Position numbers and translations under genes: made by a program. 16,360 bases of DNA from Frankiaceae bacterium (GTDB lineage Bacteria; Actinomycetota; Actinomycetes; Mycobacteriales; SCTD01): the NCBI GenBank assembly GCA_947479995.1, contig CANKBT010000021.1:1-16360 (forward strand). Reading direction: 5' to 3'. Of this stretch, positions 15,134-16,360 are shown in pieces. Every line of letters begins with the position of its first letter. Within the stretch, counting starts at the first letter, position 1. Under the pieces are notes generated by a model, which did not search any database, was not told where the DNA came from, and worked only from the letters and a program-made list of their open reading frames with translations.

Positions 15134-16360
15134 CTACCGCGACGAGCGGTCCTCGCCGCGACCGCTCAGCCCGAGGCCCTCGGGCGCGTGCAGGGCCAGC
15201 AGCACCTGCGCGGTGTGCGCCGGCACGCGGTCGCGCGTCGCGCGCGAGACGAGCACCGCGACGGCGAAGGCGACCGGCACCGTCCAGGCCGCCGGCTGCG
15301 CGAGCAGCGCCTCCGGCCAGCCGCGGTCGGCGACGCCGACGAGCGTGGTGACGACGGCCAGCGACGACAGCCCGCCGCCGGCGAGCATGCCCGCCGTCGC
15401 GCCCGCGGCGGTGAGGCCGCGCCACCAGATGCCGAGCACGAGCAGCGGGCAGAACGTCGACGCGGCGACCGCGAACGCCAGGCCGACCACCTGCGTCACC
15501 GGCAGCGAGGCCGCGGGCAGCGCGAGCGCGAGCGACGTCGCGCCGACCGCCACCGCGGCGGCCTGGAAGCCGCGCACCGTGCCGCGCAGCCGCTCCCCGC
15601 CGCCGGTCGGCAGGAGGTCCTGCACGAGCACGCCGGCGGTCGTGACGAGCAGCCCGGACGACGTCGACAGGAAGGCCGCGAAGGCGCCGGCGACGAGCAG
15701 CGCCTGCAGCAGCGCGCCGAGCGTGCCGCCGACCGCGGCGACCGGCAGCGACAGCACGACGGCGTCGGTCGCGCCGGTGAGCAGCAGCTCCGGCGCGTAG
15801 AGCCGGCCGAGCGCGCCGTACAGCGCGGGGAGCAGGTAGAACGCGCCGAGCAGCGCGAGCACGCCGAGCGTGGTGCGGCGGGCGGCCCGGCCGTCGGGGT
15901 TCGTGTAGAAGCGCACGAGCACGTGCGGCAGCCCCATGGTGCCGAGGAAGGTCGCGAGCACCAGCGCGTACGTCGCGTAGAGCGGGTGCTCGGTGCCGCC
16001 GGCGCCCGACAGCGGCCTCGCCCAGGTGTCGCCCGTGGCGGGCGCGAGGTCCTCGACGTGCGGCACCGCGGCGCCGGCCGGGAAGACCACCGTGCTGCCC
16101 TCGGCCAGCGCGACGCGGCCCGCCTCCAGGCGCACCGGCACGCCGTCGCGCACCACGTCGACGGGCGCGTCGACGACCGCCGTCACCGCGACGTCGAGCT
16201 CGACCGCGGTGCGCTCGGCGAAGACCGGCGCCGTCGGGCCGGCGAGGTCGGGGCGCCCGTCGCCCTGCCACGCGAGCAGGAGGAACACCGCGGGCACGGC
16301 GAGCGCGGTGAGCTTGAGCCAGTACTGGAAGGCCTGCACGAAGGTGGCGCTGCGCATGCC
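15134..16360 (-). CDS. Solute:sodium symporter (ActP-like), 5' end beyond window
   Basis: The frame is open to the right edge, so the N-terminal helices are missing; 408 residues remain. The visible part starts GMRSATFVQAFQYWLKLTAL, an internal SSS segment, not a true start. Further on come GLPHVLVRFYTNP, shared with ActP, and AFAAFLSTSSGLLVTTAGVL, PVTQVVGLAFAVAASTFCPL and GIWWRGLTAAGATAGM, all typical of SSS transporters. Between two helices lies an unusually long, hydrophilic, strand-rich segment of about 100 residues (from GDGRPDLAGP to PLSGAGGTEHP) that is absent in the neighbouring ActP. The protein should import a carboxylate or similar solute with Na+. It is followed by the DUF485-actP pair on the same strand; paired symporters around one DUF485 are known in actinomycetes. 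The substrate is not evident. Confidence 0.88.
   Translation of the reverse strand, partial: GMRSATFVQAFQYWLKLTALAVPAVFLLLAWQGDGRPDLAGPTAPVFAERTAVELDVAVTAVVDAPVDVVRDGVPVRLEAGRVALAEGSTVVFPAGAAVPHVEDLAPATGDTWARPLSGAGGTEHPLYATYALVLATFLGTMGLPHVLVRFYTNPDGRAARRTTLGVLALLGAFYLLPALYGALGRLYAPELLLTGATDAVVLSLPVAAVGGTLGALLQALLVAGAFAAFLSTSSGLLVTTAGVLVQDLLPTGGGERLRGTVRGFQAAAVAVGATSLALALPAASLPVTQVVGLAFAVAASTFCPLLVLGIWWRGLTAAGATAGMLAGGGLSSLAVVTTLVGVADRGWPEALLAQPAAWTVPVAFAVAVLVSRATRDRVPAHTAQVLLALHAPEGLGLSGRGEDRSSR

Overview
The window is very GC-rich DNA (about 77% in a hand-counted acs sample) with GTG starts, many 4-20 bp gene junctions and actinomycete gene families: a DUF222/13E12-type HNH nuclease, an Arr rifamycin ADP-ribosyltransferase, an actinobacterial holin-like protein and paired DUF485/solute-sodium symporters. 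It is best read as a chromosomal segment of a high-GC Actinomycetota; genus cannot be told from the sequence.

Left part (1-3075), accessory. The 3' end of a DUF222-HNH endonuclease gene is followed by five copies of a short repeat, core AACGCCGACTAC, at 867, 1559, 1936, 2101 and (AGCGCCGACTAC) 2682. The repeats cut the stretch into small units of about 692, 377, 165 and 581 bp plus a right-hand unit. Four of these five units hold one small gene each, in mixed orientation: an unknown 212-aa protein, an Imm53-family immunity protein, an unknown roughly 134-aa protein and a small two-helix membrane protein. The 165-bp unit has no gene. Hand-counted samples of the genes are about 60-65% GC, clearly below the rest. 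In each repeat the core can pair with an imperfect inverted copy just downstream, and one base change in the last copy is matched in its partner arm. The whole resembles an integron gene-cassette array, but no integrase is present and the cores do not match the classical attC consensus. This is the most unusual part of the window.

Middle part (3009-8087). An arr gene is preceded by a 19-bp inverted repeat that I recognise as the rifamycin-associated element, so it is probably rifamycin-inducible. On the minus strand follow an epoxide-hydrolase-like alpha/beta hydrolase overlapping a DUF309 gene, a holin-like membrane protein, and a tight three-gene run: nhaA, a REC-GGDEF diguanylate cyclase response regulator and a SRPBCC protein.

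Right part (8046-16360). acs (acetyl-CoA synthetase, minus) is divergent from a small unknown gene and a secreted PQQ-type sugar dehydrogenase fused to bulb-lectin repeats. Convergent to the latter is an acetate-uptake cluster: a 5'-truncated SSS symporter, a DUF485 protein and ActP. The upstream regions of acs and of DUF485-actP each carry a CRP/GlxR-like site (TGTGA-N6-TCACA type) centred about 66 bp before the start codon, which suggests joint cAMP-dependent control of acetate uptake and activation.
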